Program-made: the position numbers and the translations under genes | The notes under the pieces: model-generated | What the model was told of the DNA's origin: nothing | The model's input: only the letters and a program-made list of their open reading frames with translations | Databases searched by the model: none | Assembly (NCBI GenBank): GCA_965230195.1 | Contig: OZ245997.1 | Coordinates: forward strand, 3,162,001-3,226,000 | Length of the DNA: 64,000 bases | Reading direction: 5' to 3' | Origin: Putridiphycobacter sp965230195 | GTDB taxonomy: Bacteria; Bacteroidota; Bacteroidia; Flavobacteriales_D; Crocinitomicaceae | Shown here: positions 50,813 through 60,261 of the stretch, piece by piece | How positions within the stretch are numbered: position 1 is the stretch's first letter | How the letters are laid out: every line of letters begins with the position of its first letter

Positions 50813-51729
50813 TGAACAGACGCGATTTTTTAGTGAATGTCTTATCAGGAAGTTTGGTTTTTACCGGGATGTCTGCCCAGTCGGGTAAGGAGAGTTATGA
50901 GAAAATAACAATTCTGCATACCAATGATACACATTCGCATATTGATGCTTTTTCGAAAAACCATAGCCGGTATGGTGGAATGGGAGGGGTGAACAGGCGT
51001 AAGTTAGTGGTTGATAAAATCAGATCGGAAGAAAAACATGTTTTGCTGTTAGATGCAGGTGATATTTTTCAGGGAACACCATATTTTAATTTGTATGGCG
51101 GGGAGCTGGAACTAAAAGTGATGTCGGCTTTAAAGTATGATGCTGCTACTATGGGAAATCATGATTTTGACGCCGGACTGGAAGGGTTTAATGCTGTGTT
51201 GCCAAATGCTAAATTTCCTTTTTTATGTGCTAATTATGATTTTTCAGATACGGTTTTAAATCGTAAAACCATGCCATTTAAAATTTTTAGGAAAGGAAGA
51301 TTGAAAATAGGTGTTTTTGGTATCGGGGTAGCCTTAGAAGGTTTAGTCAGTAAAGCAATGTATGGAAATACCAGGTATGAGGACCCGGTGAAAAAGGCGC
51401 AATATTATGCTGATATTCTTAAGAAAGACCATGAATGTGATTTGGTGATTTGTCTTTCTCATTTGGGATATAAACACAGAAGTCAAATTGGAGATATTGA
51501 TTTGGCACTTAAAACCAGCAACATTGATTTGATAATAGGCGGGCATACACATACTTTGCTGAAACGTCCTGAAATACACCAAAATGCATTAGGCAAAAAT
51601 GTGATTATAAATCAAGTTGGTTGGGCTGGATTGTACCTTGGTCGGGTGGATTTTTACTTTAGTCGTTCCAAAGGTCCTGAGTTATGGTCATCTGACTTAA
51701 CACCATCAAATGTAATCTTATCAGTTTAA
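50812..51729 (+). CDS. 5'-nucleotidase metallophosphatase domain protein with Tat-type signal
   Basis: The 305-residue protein starts 'MNRRDFLVNVLSG', a twin-arginine (Tat) signal, so it is probably exported folded. The calcineurin-like phosphoesterase domain has every metal-binding motif of the UshA/5'-nucleotidase family: 'LHTNDTHSHID', 'LLDAGDIFQGTPYFN', 'TMGNHDFDAGLEG', 'VICLSHLG' and 'IGGHTHTLL'. There is no C-terminal specificity domain; it is encoded by the preceding coupled gene. Expected reaction: removal of phosphate from nucleoside 5'-phosphates outside the cytoplasm, fitting the nuclease encoded upstream. Confidence 0.94.
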   Translation: MNRRDFLVNVLSGSLVFTGMSAQSGKESYEKITILHTNDTHSHIDAFSKNHSRYGGMGGVNRRKLVVDKIRSEEKHVLLLDAGDIFQGTPYFNLYGGELELKVMSALKYDAATMGNHDFDAGLEGFNAVLPNAKFPFLCANYDFSDTVLNRKTMPFKIFRKGRLKIGVFGIGVALEGLVSKAMYGNTRYEDPVKKAQYYADILKKDHECDLVICLSHLGYKHRSQIGDIDLALKTSNIDLIIGGHTHTLLKRPEIHQNALGKNVIINQVGWAGLYLGRVDFYFSRSKGPELWSSDLTPSNVILSV

Positions 51730-51801
51730 TTTTGATCTCTAATTCATAATTATTTCGTACCTTTACTCAACCCAATTTCTAAGAAAAATACGCTTTTTTG
51801 A

Positions 51802-54800
51802 ATGAGAAGTAGTTACTTTTTAATTTGCATGTTAGTGCTCTTGATGGTGCATCAAAAAGGCTTGTATGCTCAGGATTTCATCAATGGTGATCTTGAAGGC
51901 ACAATTTCAGTTACTTCCGTACCACCCAACTGGGTTTCTGTTCCCGATACCGATCCGGCAAGTTTAGCTTCAGGTCCCGGTTTTGCTATTCCTGATATTT
52001 GTGGTTTAACAGGACCAAATATCGGAGCAGGGATAAATGGAAATCCCTATTCAGATACATCATTTGTCAGTGGTCAGCATTCGCTATCCTTTTTAGGAGA
52101 TACATTTCACGAAGGTATACAACAAACCCTTTCAGGTTTCAATACCACTGTAGTTTATAACCTTAATTTTTACCAAACAGTTGTTAAACAAAGTAATCTG
52201 CTGGACGAATCCGGTTCCTGGGAAGTATATATTGATAATACATTGTTAGGGACGACAGCGGTTTCAACCAGTACTTTACCTTATAATTCTAATAACCTAA
52301 ACTGGGATTTCAGAACCTTTAGTTTCCAGCCTACTTCAGGGACACATACTTTTAAATTTTTACCGGTTGATGATGATCTCAATATAACATCTTCGACAAG
52401 TGATATTAATGGTGGTCTCAGAATGGGAATTGACAGTATTCATCTTATCCCTATTTTAAGTTGTGCCAAGACTTTGGATATAGGTAATGATACGATCTTA
52501 TGTCAGGGAGATTCAGTAACCATTGATATTACAGGTTTTGATTTGTTTAATTTTATGTGGAGTGACAGCGTTTCGGTTGATTCTTCGTTTACTATTAATA
52601 CGGATTCAACGGGTTGGTATTGGGTGCAAGCGGATAGTAGTTTATGTTCATACCGTGATTCTATTTTTGTTGAATTTGTTTTAGATACCCTGAATCTGGG
52701 TAATGATACAACCTTATGCGCTACCGATTCTCTTGTATTAGATGCCACCACACCTGGCGCTACTTATTTGTGGTTTGATTCAAGTACTGATTCCGTTTTT
52801 GTTGCTCAACAGGCTGACACCATATGGGTTGAGATAACAGTCGGTAATTGCACCTATTCCGATACCATTGTCGTTGACTTTATTTCAGGCAACAGTACTT
52901 TTTTAGGCAATGATACACTTATTTGTACAGGTGCCTCTGTTGATATAGAGACTCAGCTTTACGGCAGTTCCTATTTGTGGAGTGATGGTACAACTGATTC
53001 AGTCATAACCATCTCTACACCTGACACAGTTTGGCTTGATGTAACATCAGGAGGTTGTATTTATTCTGATACGATTGTCGTTGATTACTATCCGGTACCA
53101 ATTGTTGATTTAGGGAATGATACAACACTTTGTGATAATGATACACTTAATCTTGATGTCACTACCGCTAATGCCACTTATCTGTGGTCGGATGGTTCTA
53201 CTAATCCTACTTTTCAGGTCAGTACTGTTGATACAGTATGGGTAGATGTCACACAAAACGGGTGTACATATTCTGATACCATTATTGTAGGCTATATTAC
53301 ACCAATAGTGATTGATTTAGGAAATGACACAACATTGTGTCAGGGCGCTGGAATTATATTGGACGCTACAACAGCCGGAGCTTCATATTTATGGCCTGAT
53401 CTCAGTACTAATGCAACACTTTCGGTAAATCAGCCGGACACAGTTTGGGTGAATGTCACTGATGCCAGTTGTACTTATACTGATACTATTATCATTGATT
53501 ACTTTGCAGCTAACGATACTTTTCTTGGGCCAGATACTTTTTTTTGTGTGGGGACCTCAATTGATATTGAAACACAACTTTACGGTAGTTCTTATTTATG
53601 GAATGATGGCTCAACGGATTCTGTAATTACAGTGACAATGGCTGATACTCTTTGGTTAGATGTTACTGTAGGTACATGTATCTACACCGATACTATCATT
53701 GTTGATTATTATCCTGTACCTCCAGTTAATCTTGGCAATGATACCACTCTGTGCCAGGGTGATTCACTTTATTTGGATGTAACCACAAACAATGCAACTT
53801 ATTTATGGTCAGATAATTCCACCAATGCGACCTTAGAGGTGAGTACAGCTGATACAGTATGGGTGAATGTCATGCAAAACGGGTGTACCTATACCGATAC
53901 TATCATTGTTGATTATTTTACGCCCCTTACTGTTGACTTAGGAAATGATACCATCCTGTGTCAACAGGCCGACATTACTTTAGATGCCACTTGTCCGGCA
54001 GGAGCAGGTTATCTATGGCCTGACATGAGTACCAACCCAACATTATTGGTAACTCAGGCGGATACCGTATGGGTTAATGTAACTGATGCTAACTGTACTT
54101 ATACTGATACAATAATTATTGACTATTATCCTGCTAATGACACTTTCCTGGGGCCTGATACAGCCTTTTGCTATGGAGCCTCAATTGATATAGAAACACA
54201 ACTGTATGGCAGTTCATATTTATGGAGTGATGGTTCAACAGATTCTTTAATAACATTGACTGTAGCTGATACAGTTTGGTTGGCAGTTACAGTTGGAGAT
54301 TGTGTTTATTCTGATACCATTGAGGTCAATTATTTTCCGTTATTAAATATCGATCTGGGTAATGACACTACTTTGTGTCAGGGCGAGTCAATTACTTTGG
54401 ATGCAACTACCGCAGGCGCTTCCTATCTGTGGTCTGACAATTCAACAGGAGCGACACTAACATTAGGAACAGAAGATACCATTTGGGTTGACGTTTCTTT
54501 AAACGGATGTACGTACAGGGACAGTATTATTATTAATTATTTTACTGCAAGTACAGTTGATTTGGGTAATGATACTACCTTATGTCCGGGAGCAGATATT
54601 ACCCTTGATGCTACTTTCCCCGGGGCAACATATGAATGGTTTGATTTGAGTACAAATCCAACATTATTGGTTACTCAGGCGGATACTGTTTGGGTTGATA
54701 TCTCAGATGCTAACTGTACCTATTCCGATACCATTATAATTGATTATTATCCTGCATTGACAGTCGACCTTGGAAATGACACCAGTTTATGTGATAATGA

Positions 54801-56169
54801 CAGCCTTGAGGTATCTGTGAGCTTTACTAATGCAAATTATAGTTGGTCTACCGGTTCAATTGATAACAAAATTGTGGTTTATTCAACCGATCAGATATGG
54901 ATTGATGTCATGCAATATGGTTGTATGTATTCTGATACCATTAATGTTCAGTTTAATAATTTACCGGTAGTAGATTTAGGTAATGATACCAGTTTTTGTG
55001 AAGGTGGATCAGTCAATTTAGATGCATTAAATCCTGGAGCAACCTATGAATGGCAGGATTTAAGCCCTAATCAAACTTATAATGTTACTGTGCCTGGAAA
55101 CTATTGGGTAACAGTAACTGATGCCAATGATTGTGTGGCTTCTGACACTGTAGATGTAGCGGAAATAATTATAGATGTGGATCTGGGACCTGATTTGGTA
55201 TTATGTGATGGTGAAATACAAAACTTTGATGTGACGCAAACCGGTGCTACTTATTTATGGCAGGATAATTCGGGATTGAGTTCATATACTGTCAGTACGC
55301 CGGATCTTTATTCGGTAGTGGTTACCATTGATCAGTGTTCTGATTCGGATGAAGTATTTATAGACTATGTTTATGTAGATGCTGCATTTTCTGTGCAAAG
55401 TAATGCTTGTATTGGGGATGAGGTTCAGTTTACAAATTTATCAACGGTAAGTGCCAATGATGCCATTACTGAATATATATGGCATTTTGGAGACAATTCG
55501 AGTGTAATGACTTTGAATAACCCTTCACATGTCTATGTGACTTCAGGCAATACTTCTGTTACTCTGATTGCCAGTTCCGGTAACGGTTGTGTTGATACGG
55601 CGGACTTACAAAATATCATCACAATTTATTCTAATCCAAATGCTGATTTTTCTTACTCTCCTGAAGAAATTGATGAGTTAAATCCGGTTGTACAGTTTAC
55701 CAATGAATCAGACAACGAGTTGCACACCAGTTGGATATTTGATGATTTTGGAGTTTCGGGAGAGGAAAACCCATTGTTCAACTTTCCTGAAAGCAGTGCG
55801 GGAGTTTATCCGGTAACCCTGGCTGTGATTGATGGCAATGGCTGTGTTGATACCATTGTTAAGGACATTTATATCAGGGAAAATGTAATTTACTATGTAC
55901 CAAATGCATTTACACCGACAGCAGGTTCTTATAACACAGTTTTTCAACCCGTTTTCACAGATGGATTTGACCCTTATTCTTATCATTTAACAATTTTCAA
56001 TAAATGGGGAGAACTTGTATTTGAAAGCTTTAACCCTGACATTGGTTGGGATGGCACCTATAATAATCAGGTAGTTGAGTTAGGTGTTTACATTTGGAAG
56101 ATCGATTTTGAGGAAAATCTGGAATCTGAAAAACATACGGCAATGGGACATGTCACAGTGTTGAGGTAG
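51802..56169 (+). CDS. Large repeat adhesin-like protein with PKD domains and T9SS type B (CHU_C) domain
   Basis: This is a 1455-residue surface protein. After a signal peptide (to 'KGLYAQ') and a ~200-residue jelly-roll-like domain come fourteen ~70-residue repeats. Each runs from 'LGNDTTLC..' through 'ATYLWSD.ST' to 'DTVWV.VT...CTYTDTIIVD'. Repeats 3-5, 6-8 and 9-11 form three copies of a ~207-residue higher-order unit whose first member starts 'TFLG.DT' and holds 'IETQLYGSSYLW'. Two PKD-like domains follow ('EYIWHFGDNSSVMTL' and 'HTSWIFDDFG'). The CHU_C end reads 'VPNAFTPTAGSYN', 'LTIFNKWGELVFES' and 'LGVYIWKIDF'. The Asp-rich repeats may bind calcium. The role is probably adhesion or surface motility. 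Confidence 0.93.
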   Translation: MRSSYFLICMLVLLMVHQKGLYAQDFINGDLEGTISVTSVPPNWVSVPDTDPASLASGPGFAIPDICGLTGPNIGAGINGNPYSDTSFVSGQHSLSFLGDTFHEGIQQTLSGFNTTVVYNLNFYQTVVKQSNLLDESGSWEVYIDNTLLGTTAVSTSTLPYNSNNLNWDFRTFSFQPTSGTHTFKFLPVDDDLNITSSTSDINGGLRMGIDSIHLIPILSCAKTLDIGNDTILCQGDSVTIDITGFDLFNFMWSDSVSVDSSFTINTDSTGWYWVQADSSLCSYRDSIFVEFVLDTLNLGNDTTLCATDSLVLDATTPGATYLWFDSSTDSVFVAQQADTIWVEITVGNCTYSDTIVVDFISGNSTFLGNDTLICTGASVDIETQLYGSSYLWSDGTTDSVITISTPDTVWLDVTSGGCIYSDTIVVDYYPVPIVDLGNDTTLCDNDTLNLDVTTANATYLWSDGSTNPTFQVSTVDTVWVDVTQNGCTYSDTIIVGYITPIVIDLGNDTTLCQGAGIILDATTAGASYLWPDLSTNATLSVNQPDTVWVNVTDASCTYTDTIIIDYFAANDTFLGPDTFFCVGTSIDIETQLYGSSYLWNDGSTDSVITVTMADTLWLDVTVGTCIYTDTIIVDYYPVPPVNLGNDTTLCQGDSLYLDVTTNNATYLWSDNSTNATLEVSTADTVWVNVMQNGCTYTDTIIVDYFTPLTVDLGNDTILCQQADITLDATCPAGAGYLWPDMSTNPTLLVTQADTVWVNVTDANCTYTDTIIIDYYPANDTFLGPDTAFCYGASIDIETQLYGSSYLWSDGSTDSLITLTVADTVWLAVTVGDCVYSDTIEVNYFPLLNIDLGNDTTLCQGESITLDATTAGASYLWSDNSTGATLTLGTEDTIWVDVSLNGCTYRDSIIINYFTASTVDLGNDTTLCPGADITLDATFPGATYEWFDLSTNPTLLVTQADTVWVDISDANCTYSDTIIIDYYPALTVDLGNDTSLCDNDSLEVSVSFTNANYSWSTGSIDNKIVVYSTDQIWIDVMQYGCMYSDTINVQFNNLPVVDLGNDTSFCEGGSVNLDALNPGATYEWQDLSPNQTYNVTVPGNYWVTVTDANDCVASDTVDVAEIIIDVDLGPDLVLCDGEIQNFDVTQTGATYLWQDNSGLSSYTVSTPDLYSVVVTIDQCSDSDEVFIDYVYVDAAFSVQSNACIGDEVQFTNLSTVSANDAITEYIWHFGDNSSVMTLNNPSHVYVTSGNTSVTLIASSGNGCVDTADLQNIITIYSNPNADFSYSPEEIDELNPVVQFTNESDNELHTSWIFDDFGVSGEENPLFNFPESSAGVYPVTLAVIDGNGCVDTIVKDIYIRENVIYYVPNAFTPTAGSYNTVFQPVFTDGFDPYSYHLTIFNKWGELVFESFNPDIGWDGTYNNQVVELGVYIWKIDFEENLESEKHTAMGHVTVLR
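52897..54764 (+). repeat. Three tandem ~620-bp higher-order repeats inside the adhesin-like gene
   Basis: Equivalent positions (the codons for the 'TFLG' start) fall at 52897, 53518 and 54142, giving units of about 621-624 bp, each coding for three sub-repeats. The pattern points to amplification of a three-repeat block after the single repeat had formed. Confidence 0.8.
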
Positions 56170-56179
56170 TTTAGATAAT

Positions 56180-56480
56180 AGATTGTTAGAGCATAGATGA
56201 TAGATTTTAGATAAAAGTAGAAAGTACTGAGTAGTTAGCTGTTAGTCTTTAGTTATTAGTCCATAGTTAATAGCTGGAAACAGAGAATCAGAAATTGAAA
56301 ATCATAAATCTAAATCTGAAACCTTTTAGCCCGTCACCTGAAACTAAAATTAAACAACTATCAACAAGCAACTGGTAACTAATAGTATTAAGTAGAAAGT
56401 AATTCGTAGCCAGTTATTAGCGAATAGATAATAGTACTGAAAATAATAAATCATAAACAAAAAACTATTAACAATCAACC
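56180..56480 (+). repeat. Dispersed 3'-flank repeat, copy 5
   Basis: This is a non-coding spacer of ~350 bp with no gene. It is the inverted counterpart of copy 4 and lies behind the plus-strand adhesin-like gene. Relative to its upstream gene it therefore has the same orientation as the other four copies: stop codon, then AGAAAGTACTGAGTAGTTAG and the GTTAGTCTTTAGTTATTAGTC words. Confidence 0.88.
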
Positions 56481-56518
56481 ATTAACAGATAAACCAAAAA
56501 TTAGATATTAAAATTTTG

Positions 56519-56526
56519 TATTTTTG
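56519..56526 (+). promoter_or_regulatory. Predicted -7 box for the rhodanese gene
   Basis: TATTTTTG fits TAnnTTTG and lies 21 bp before the ATG at 56548. An in-frame TTG at 56524 overlaps this box and is therefore unlikely to be the start. Confidence 0.5.
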
Positions 56527-56547
56527 TTAGCCTTAATTACAAGAAAT

Positions 56548-56967
56548 ATGAAAATTGGAATCTTCTTTGTTTTAATACTTACCTTTTTTATTGCCTGTTC
56601 TTCAAATGATGATCACACTCCTGAAAATGTAAATGCAAATAAGACAAAAATTGAAAGTTCAGATAATATTGCAGAGGATATTACTGCTGAACATTTTAAG
56701 TCCTTAATGGGCGAAGAAGTCATCATTTTGGATGTCAGAACACCTGAAGAATGCAAAAATGGGATGATTGAAGGTGCCATAAATATTAATTTTAATGCCC
56801 CTGACTTTGAATCAAAAACTGAGGCCTTAGATAAGAATAAAACTGTTTTGGTTTATTGCGCTGCAGGTGGCAGAAGTGGCAGAGCTAAAAATTTGCTTCA
56901 TGCCAATAATTTTAAAGCAGTTTATAATTTAAAAGGGGGCTATAGCCAATGGCCATATAAAGACTAA
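56548..56967 (+). CDS. Rhodanese-like domain lipoprotein
   Basis: The protein is 139 residues from the ATG at 56548. It has a lipobox in 'LTFFIACSSND' and an Asn/Lys-rich spacer. One rhodanese domain follows: 'EEVIILDVRTPEECKNGMI' (strand and Asp-Arg), 'GAININFNAPDFESK' and the active-site loop 'VYCAAGGRSGRA', whose Cys accepts a sulfane sulfur. It ends 'NLKGGYSQWPYKD', typical of single-domain rhodaneses. It is anchored in the periplasm or at the outer membrane. The physiological sulfur donor is unknown. It lies 16 bp before priA and may be cotranscribed. Confidence 0.92.
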   Translation: MKIGIFFVLILTFFIACSSNDDHTPENVNANKTKIESSDNIAEDITAEHFKSLMGEEVIILDVRTPEECKNGMIEGAININFNAPDFESKTEALDKNKTVLVYCAAGGRSGRAKNLLHANNFKAVYNLKGGYSQWPYKD

Positions 56968-56983
56968 TACCTACCTTTATACT

Positions 56984-59467
56984 GTGTCAGAAAGAATCAC
57001 CTATTTTGTAGATGTTGTATTGCCCCTGAGTATACCAAATACTTATACTTACAGGGTGCCATATGAGCTAAATGATAGTATAGCTGTGGGTAAACGTGTT
57101 ATTGTTCCCTTAGGCAGAAGCAAGTATTATACAGCAATTGTCAAGTCAGTACATGAACAAATTCCTCAAAAATACCAGGTAAAATATGTTGAAACCATTT
57201 TAGATGATCACCCTATTGTAACTCATAGGCAATTGCAATTATGGGATTGGATTTCGTCCTACTATATGGCAGATATTGGTGATGTGATGAACGCCGCTTT
57301 GCCTGGTAATTTTAAATTGGCAAGTGAAACGGTTCTTAGTCTTCATCCTGAATATCAAATGTACAGGACAGAGCTTTCCGACAGAGAGTATTTAGTTGTT
57401 GAAGCACTGGAACTACAGGAAGAGCTGACATTAAAAGAAATTGCAGAAATTGTTGGTATAAAAACCATACAACCTCTGGTTAAATCCTTAATCGAAAAAA
57501 GGGCTGCCATTGTTTCTGAGGAATTGAAGTCAAAGTATCGCCCAAAATATCTGACTTTTGTTAAAATTCATGAAGATTATAGTGATGAAACTTTACTGGG
57601 AGAGGCTTTAAACAAATTAGAGTCCTCTAAGCGAAATACAAGTCAGGTTAATGCATTGTTAAAGGTGATTCAGTTAACGGAGTGGAATGGCAAAGAACAA
57701 ATTCCGATTGCTAAAAAGGATCTGGCATCACATGACATTTCGGAATCTTCGGTAATGACATTGGCCAAAAAAGGAATCCTTGAGATCTATACGGCAGAAA
57801 TATCAAGACTTGAAATGCTCAATGAAGATACCGGCCGGATTAAATCTTTTTCTGAGGCCCAGTTTAAGGCCTATGATCAGATTAAAAGAACATTTGAAAC
57901 AAATGAAGTGACTTTGTTACATGGGGTAACATCTTCAGGGAAAACAGAGATTTACGTAAAGCTAATTCAGGAAGCTATTGAAAGGGGAGAGCAGGTATTA
58001 TACCTTTTACCGGAAATTGCACTCACAACTCAGTTGATCAACCGTTTAAAAGTGTACTTTGGAGATTTGGTAGGTGTTTATCATAGTCGTTTTAACCAAA
58101 ATGAACGTATCGAAATCTGGAATCAGATTTTAAATAATAATCCTTCCCAGTTTAGAATTATCCTTGGTGCACGGTCTTCTGTATTTTTGCCGTATCAAAA
58201 TTTAGGGTTGATTATTGTTGATGAAGAGCATGAAAACTCTTTTAAACAATTTGATCCGGCACCGAGATATAATGCCAGGGATGTGGCTATTGTACTGGCT
58301 AAGCAACATCAGGCAAAGGTATTGTTAGGTTCTGCCACACCAGCTATTGAAACTTATTTTAATGCCAAAGAAGGGCGATATGGCCTTGTTGAGCTTAAAG
58401 AACGATTTGGAGGGGTGCAATTACCTGAGATTCAATGTGCAGATCTTGAAAAAGAAACTAAACAGCGTACCATGAAGTCTCATTTCTCGTCATTATTACT
58501 GACAGAAATGGAGGAGACACTCAAACGAAAAGAGCAAATTATACTATTCCAGAATAGGAGAGGGTATACCCCTTTATGGAGTTGTGAAATGTGTAACTGG
58601 ACACCACAATGTAAAAACTGTGATGTATCATTGACTTATCACAAGTCGTCCAATGTTTTGAAATGCCATTATTGCGGGTATTTTCTGACCCCGCCTTCTT
58701 CGTGTGGTGCCTGCGGTAGCCGAAAGTTAAAAATGTTAGGTTTTGGAACAGAAAAAATTGAAGACGAACTCAGCATTTATTTCCCGGAGATTAAAATAAG
58801 ACGAATGGACCTGGATTCCACCAGGACAAAAAACGCTTATCAAAATATTATTTCTGATTTTGAAAACAGGGAAATTGATGTATTAATCGGAACCCAAATG
58901 GTAACAAAAGGATTGGATTTTGATAATGTTGGTCTGGTTGGTGTTCTAAGCGCCGACCAAATGCTAAAGTTCCCTGATTTCAGAGCATTTGAACGTTCTT
59001 ATCATCTGATGTCGCAGGTGGCAGGTCGTGCAGGTAGAAAGTCAAAAAGAGGAAAAGTGATTATTCAAAGCTTTGAACCCAATCACTGGATTATTCAAAA
59101 AGTCATGTTGCATGATTATGAAGGGATGTATACTCAGGAAATAATTGAAAGAAAGAATTTTAACTATCCGCCATTTTACCGTGTTATTACCATTCAGTTA
59201 CGACATAAAAGAAGAGAACTATTGGATATTGCCGGAAATGATTTAGCTTTGGCGCTGCGAAAAGTGTTTAAAGATCGCTTATTAGGACCTGAAGTACCAT
59301 TAATAGGTAGAATCAGGAACTACTATTTAAAAAACCTGACAATTAAGTTTGAAAGAACGGCAAGTCCGGCAAAAGTGAAAGCTTTAATTAAAGAAAATAT
59401 TGAAACTTTTTTAGCTCAACATGATTATAGGTCTGTACGGGTTGTAATAGACGTGGACCCTCAATAA
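56984..59467 (+). CDS. priA: Primosomal replication restart helicase PriA
   Basis: The 827-residue protein uses a GTG start. It is the replication-restart helicase that binds stalled forks and reloads the replisome. The N-terminal 3'-DNA-binding domain (1-110) opens 'YFVDVVLPLSIPNTYTYRVP'. The winged-helix part is followed by the helicase core with Walker A 'HGVTSSGKTEIY' (313-324), DEEH box 'LIIVDEEHENSF' and motif III 'LLGSATPA'. Eight Zn-binding cysteines lie in two clusters ('CEMCNWTPQCKNC' and 'CHYCG', 'CGACG'). The C-terminal helicase motifs are 'LIGTQMVTKGLDFDNV' and 'QVAGRAGR'. It overlaps plsC by one base. Confidence 0.97.
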   Translation: MSERITYFVDVVLPLSIPNTYTYRVPYELNDSIAVGKRVIVPLGRSKYYTAIVKSVHEQIPQKYQVKYVETILDDHPIVTHRQLQLWDWISSYYMADIGDVMNAALPGNFKLASETVLSLHPEYQMYRTELSDREYLVVEALELQEELTLKEIAEIVGIKTIQPLVKSLIEKRAAIVSEELKSKYRPKYLTFVKIHEDYSDETLLGEALNKLESSKRNTSQVNALLKVIQLTEWNGKEQIPIAKKDLASHDISESSVMTLAKKGILEIYTAEISRLEMLNEDTGRIKSFSEAQFKAYDQIKRTFETNEVTLLHGVTSSGKTEIYVKLIQEAIERGEQVLYLLPEIALTTQLINRLKVYFGDLVGVYHSRFNQNERIEIWNQILNNNPSQFRIILGARSSVFLPYQNLGLIIVDEEHENSFKQFDPAPRYNARDVAIVLAKQHQAKVLLGSATPAIETYFNAKEGRYGLVELKERFGGVQLPEIQCADLEKETKQRTMKSHFSSLLLTEMEETLKRKEQIILFQNRRGYTPLWSCEMCNWTPQCKNCDVSLTYHKSSNVLKCHYCGYFLTPPSSCGACGSRKLKMLGFGTEKIEDELSIYFPEIKIRRMDLDSTRTKNAYQNIISDFENREIDVLIGTQMVTKGLDFDNVGLVGVLSADQMLKFPDFRAFERSYHLMSQVAGRAGRKSKRGKVIIQSFEPNHWIIQKVMLHDYEGMYTQEIIERKNFNYPPFYRVITIQLRHKRRELLDIAGNDLALALRKVFKDRLLGPEVPLIGRIRNYYLKNLTIKFERTASPAKVKALIKENIETFLAQHDYRSVRVVIDVDPQ

Positions 59468-60180
59468 TGGTTAAGATAAAATCAGCAATACAATTATTAT
59501 TTTTGATGATCTGGACAATTCTGATCATTGGTGTAACGTTGGTAACCCTGTTGTTGACCTTTCGTCCAACCTGGGTTTTAGTGATTGTCAGGAAGGTATG
59601 GGCTCCCTTTATTTTGTGGGTACTGCGAGTAGATTTGGAGGTGAAGGGAGTAGAAAATATTAAATCGGATATGAATTATATTTTTATCTCAAATCATACT
59701 TCGTATTTAGATATTCCACTGTTAATGGTAGCTATTCCAAGAACATTTTATTTCATTGCTAAACGTGAGTTAATCAGAGTGCCTTTTTTTGGGTGGATGA
59801 TGTGGTTACTGGGCATGATATTTATTGACCGAAAAAATGCTACCCGGTCAGTTAAAAGTATGAAACTTGCAGCTGTTAAGTTAAAAAAAGGAAAAAATGT
59901 ATTGGTATTTCCGGAAGGTACTTTTGACGATCACGGTCAGTTTCTCCCATTTAAAAAAGGAACATTTCATATCGCCGTTAAAGCGAAAATGCCGTTATTG
60001 CCACTCGCTATATCCGGAGCCAACAAAGTCTGGCCGGGACACACAGCACTTAACCTTCGAAAAGGTAAGGTAACCGTTAATTTCGGAGAGGTGTTGGTCA
60101 ATGAAGAAGAGGATGATGTAAAAGCTATTAAAGCTTTAAGAGATAGAGGAGAAGAGGCTGTTAAAGCATTGTTGGATTGA
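59467..60180 (+). CDS. plsC: 1-acyl-sn-glycerol-3-phosphate acyltransferase
   Basis: This 237-residue inner-membrane enzyme adds the second acyl chain in phosphatidate synthesis. An N-terminal transmembrane segment (about 8-30) precedes the HX4D catalytic motif 'SNHTSYLD' (His77, Asp82). The acceptor-binding block 'LVFPEGTFDDHGQFLPFKKG' and the 'PLLPLAISGAN' motif follow. Other lyso-lipid acyltransferases share these motifs, so the exact acceptor is inferred. The ATG shares a base with the priA stop. Confidence 0.93.
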   Translation: MVKIKSAIQLLFLMIWTILIIGVTLVTLLLTFRPTWVLVIVRKVWAPFILWVLRVDLEVKGVENIKSDMNYIFISNHTSYLDIPLLMVAIPRTFYFIAKRELIRVPFFGWMMWLLGMIFIDRKNATRSVKSMKLAAVKLKKGKNVLVFPEGTFDDHGQFLPFKKGTFHIAVKAKMPLLPLAISGANKVWPGHTALNLRKGKVTVNFGEVLVNEEEDDVKAIKALRDRGEEAVKALLD

Positions 60181-60200
60181 CTGGAATAATGAGAAACTTA

Positions 60201-60244
60201 TTCAATTGGCTCGCTTTATTAAATGATAATACAAACCAATTGAA
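60201..60244. other. Inverted repeat between plsC and the next convergent gene
   Basis: A perfect 9-bp inverted repeat (TTCAATTGG / CCAATTGAA) has a 26-nt loop and no T-run. It could help end transcription from either convergent gene, but the form is not typical. Confidence 0.3.
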
Positions 60245-60261
60245 TAAATTACAGCAATGAT

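Noticed and set aside
52897..54764. Regularly spaced repeats that could suggest a CRISPR array
   Set aside because: The repeats are in frame, degenerate at the DNA level and code for a continuous beta-repeat protein; unit lengths are hundreds of bases and there are no spacers.
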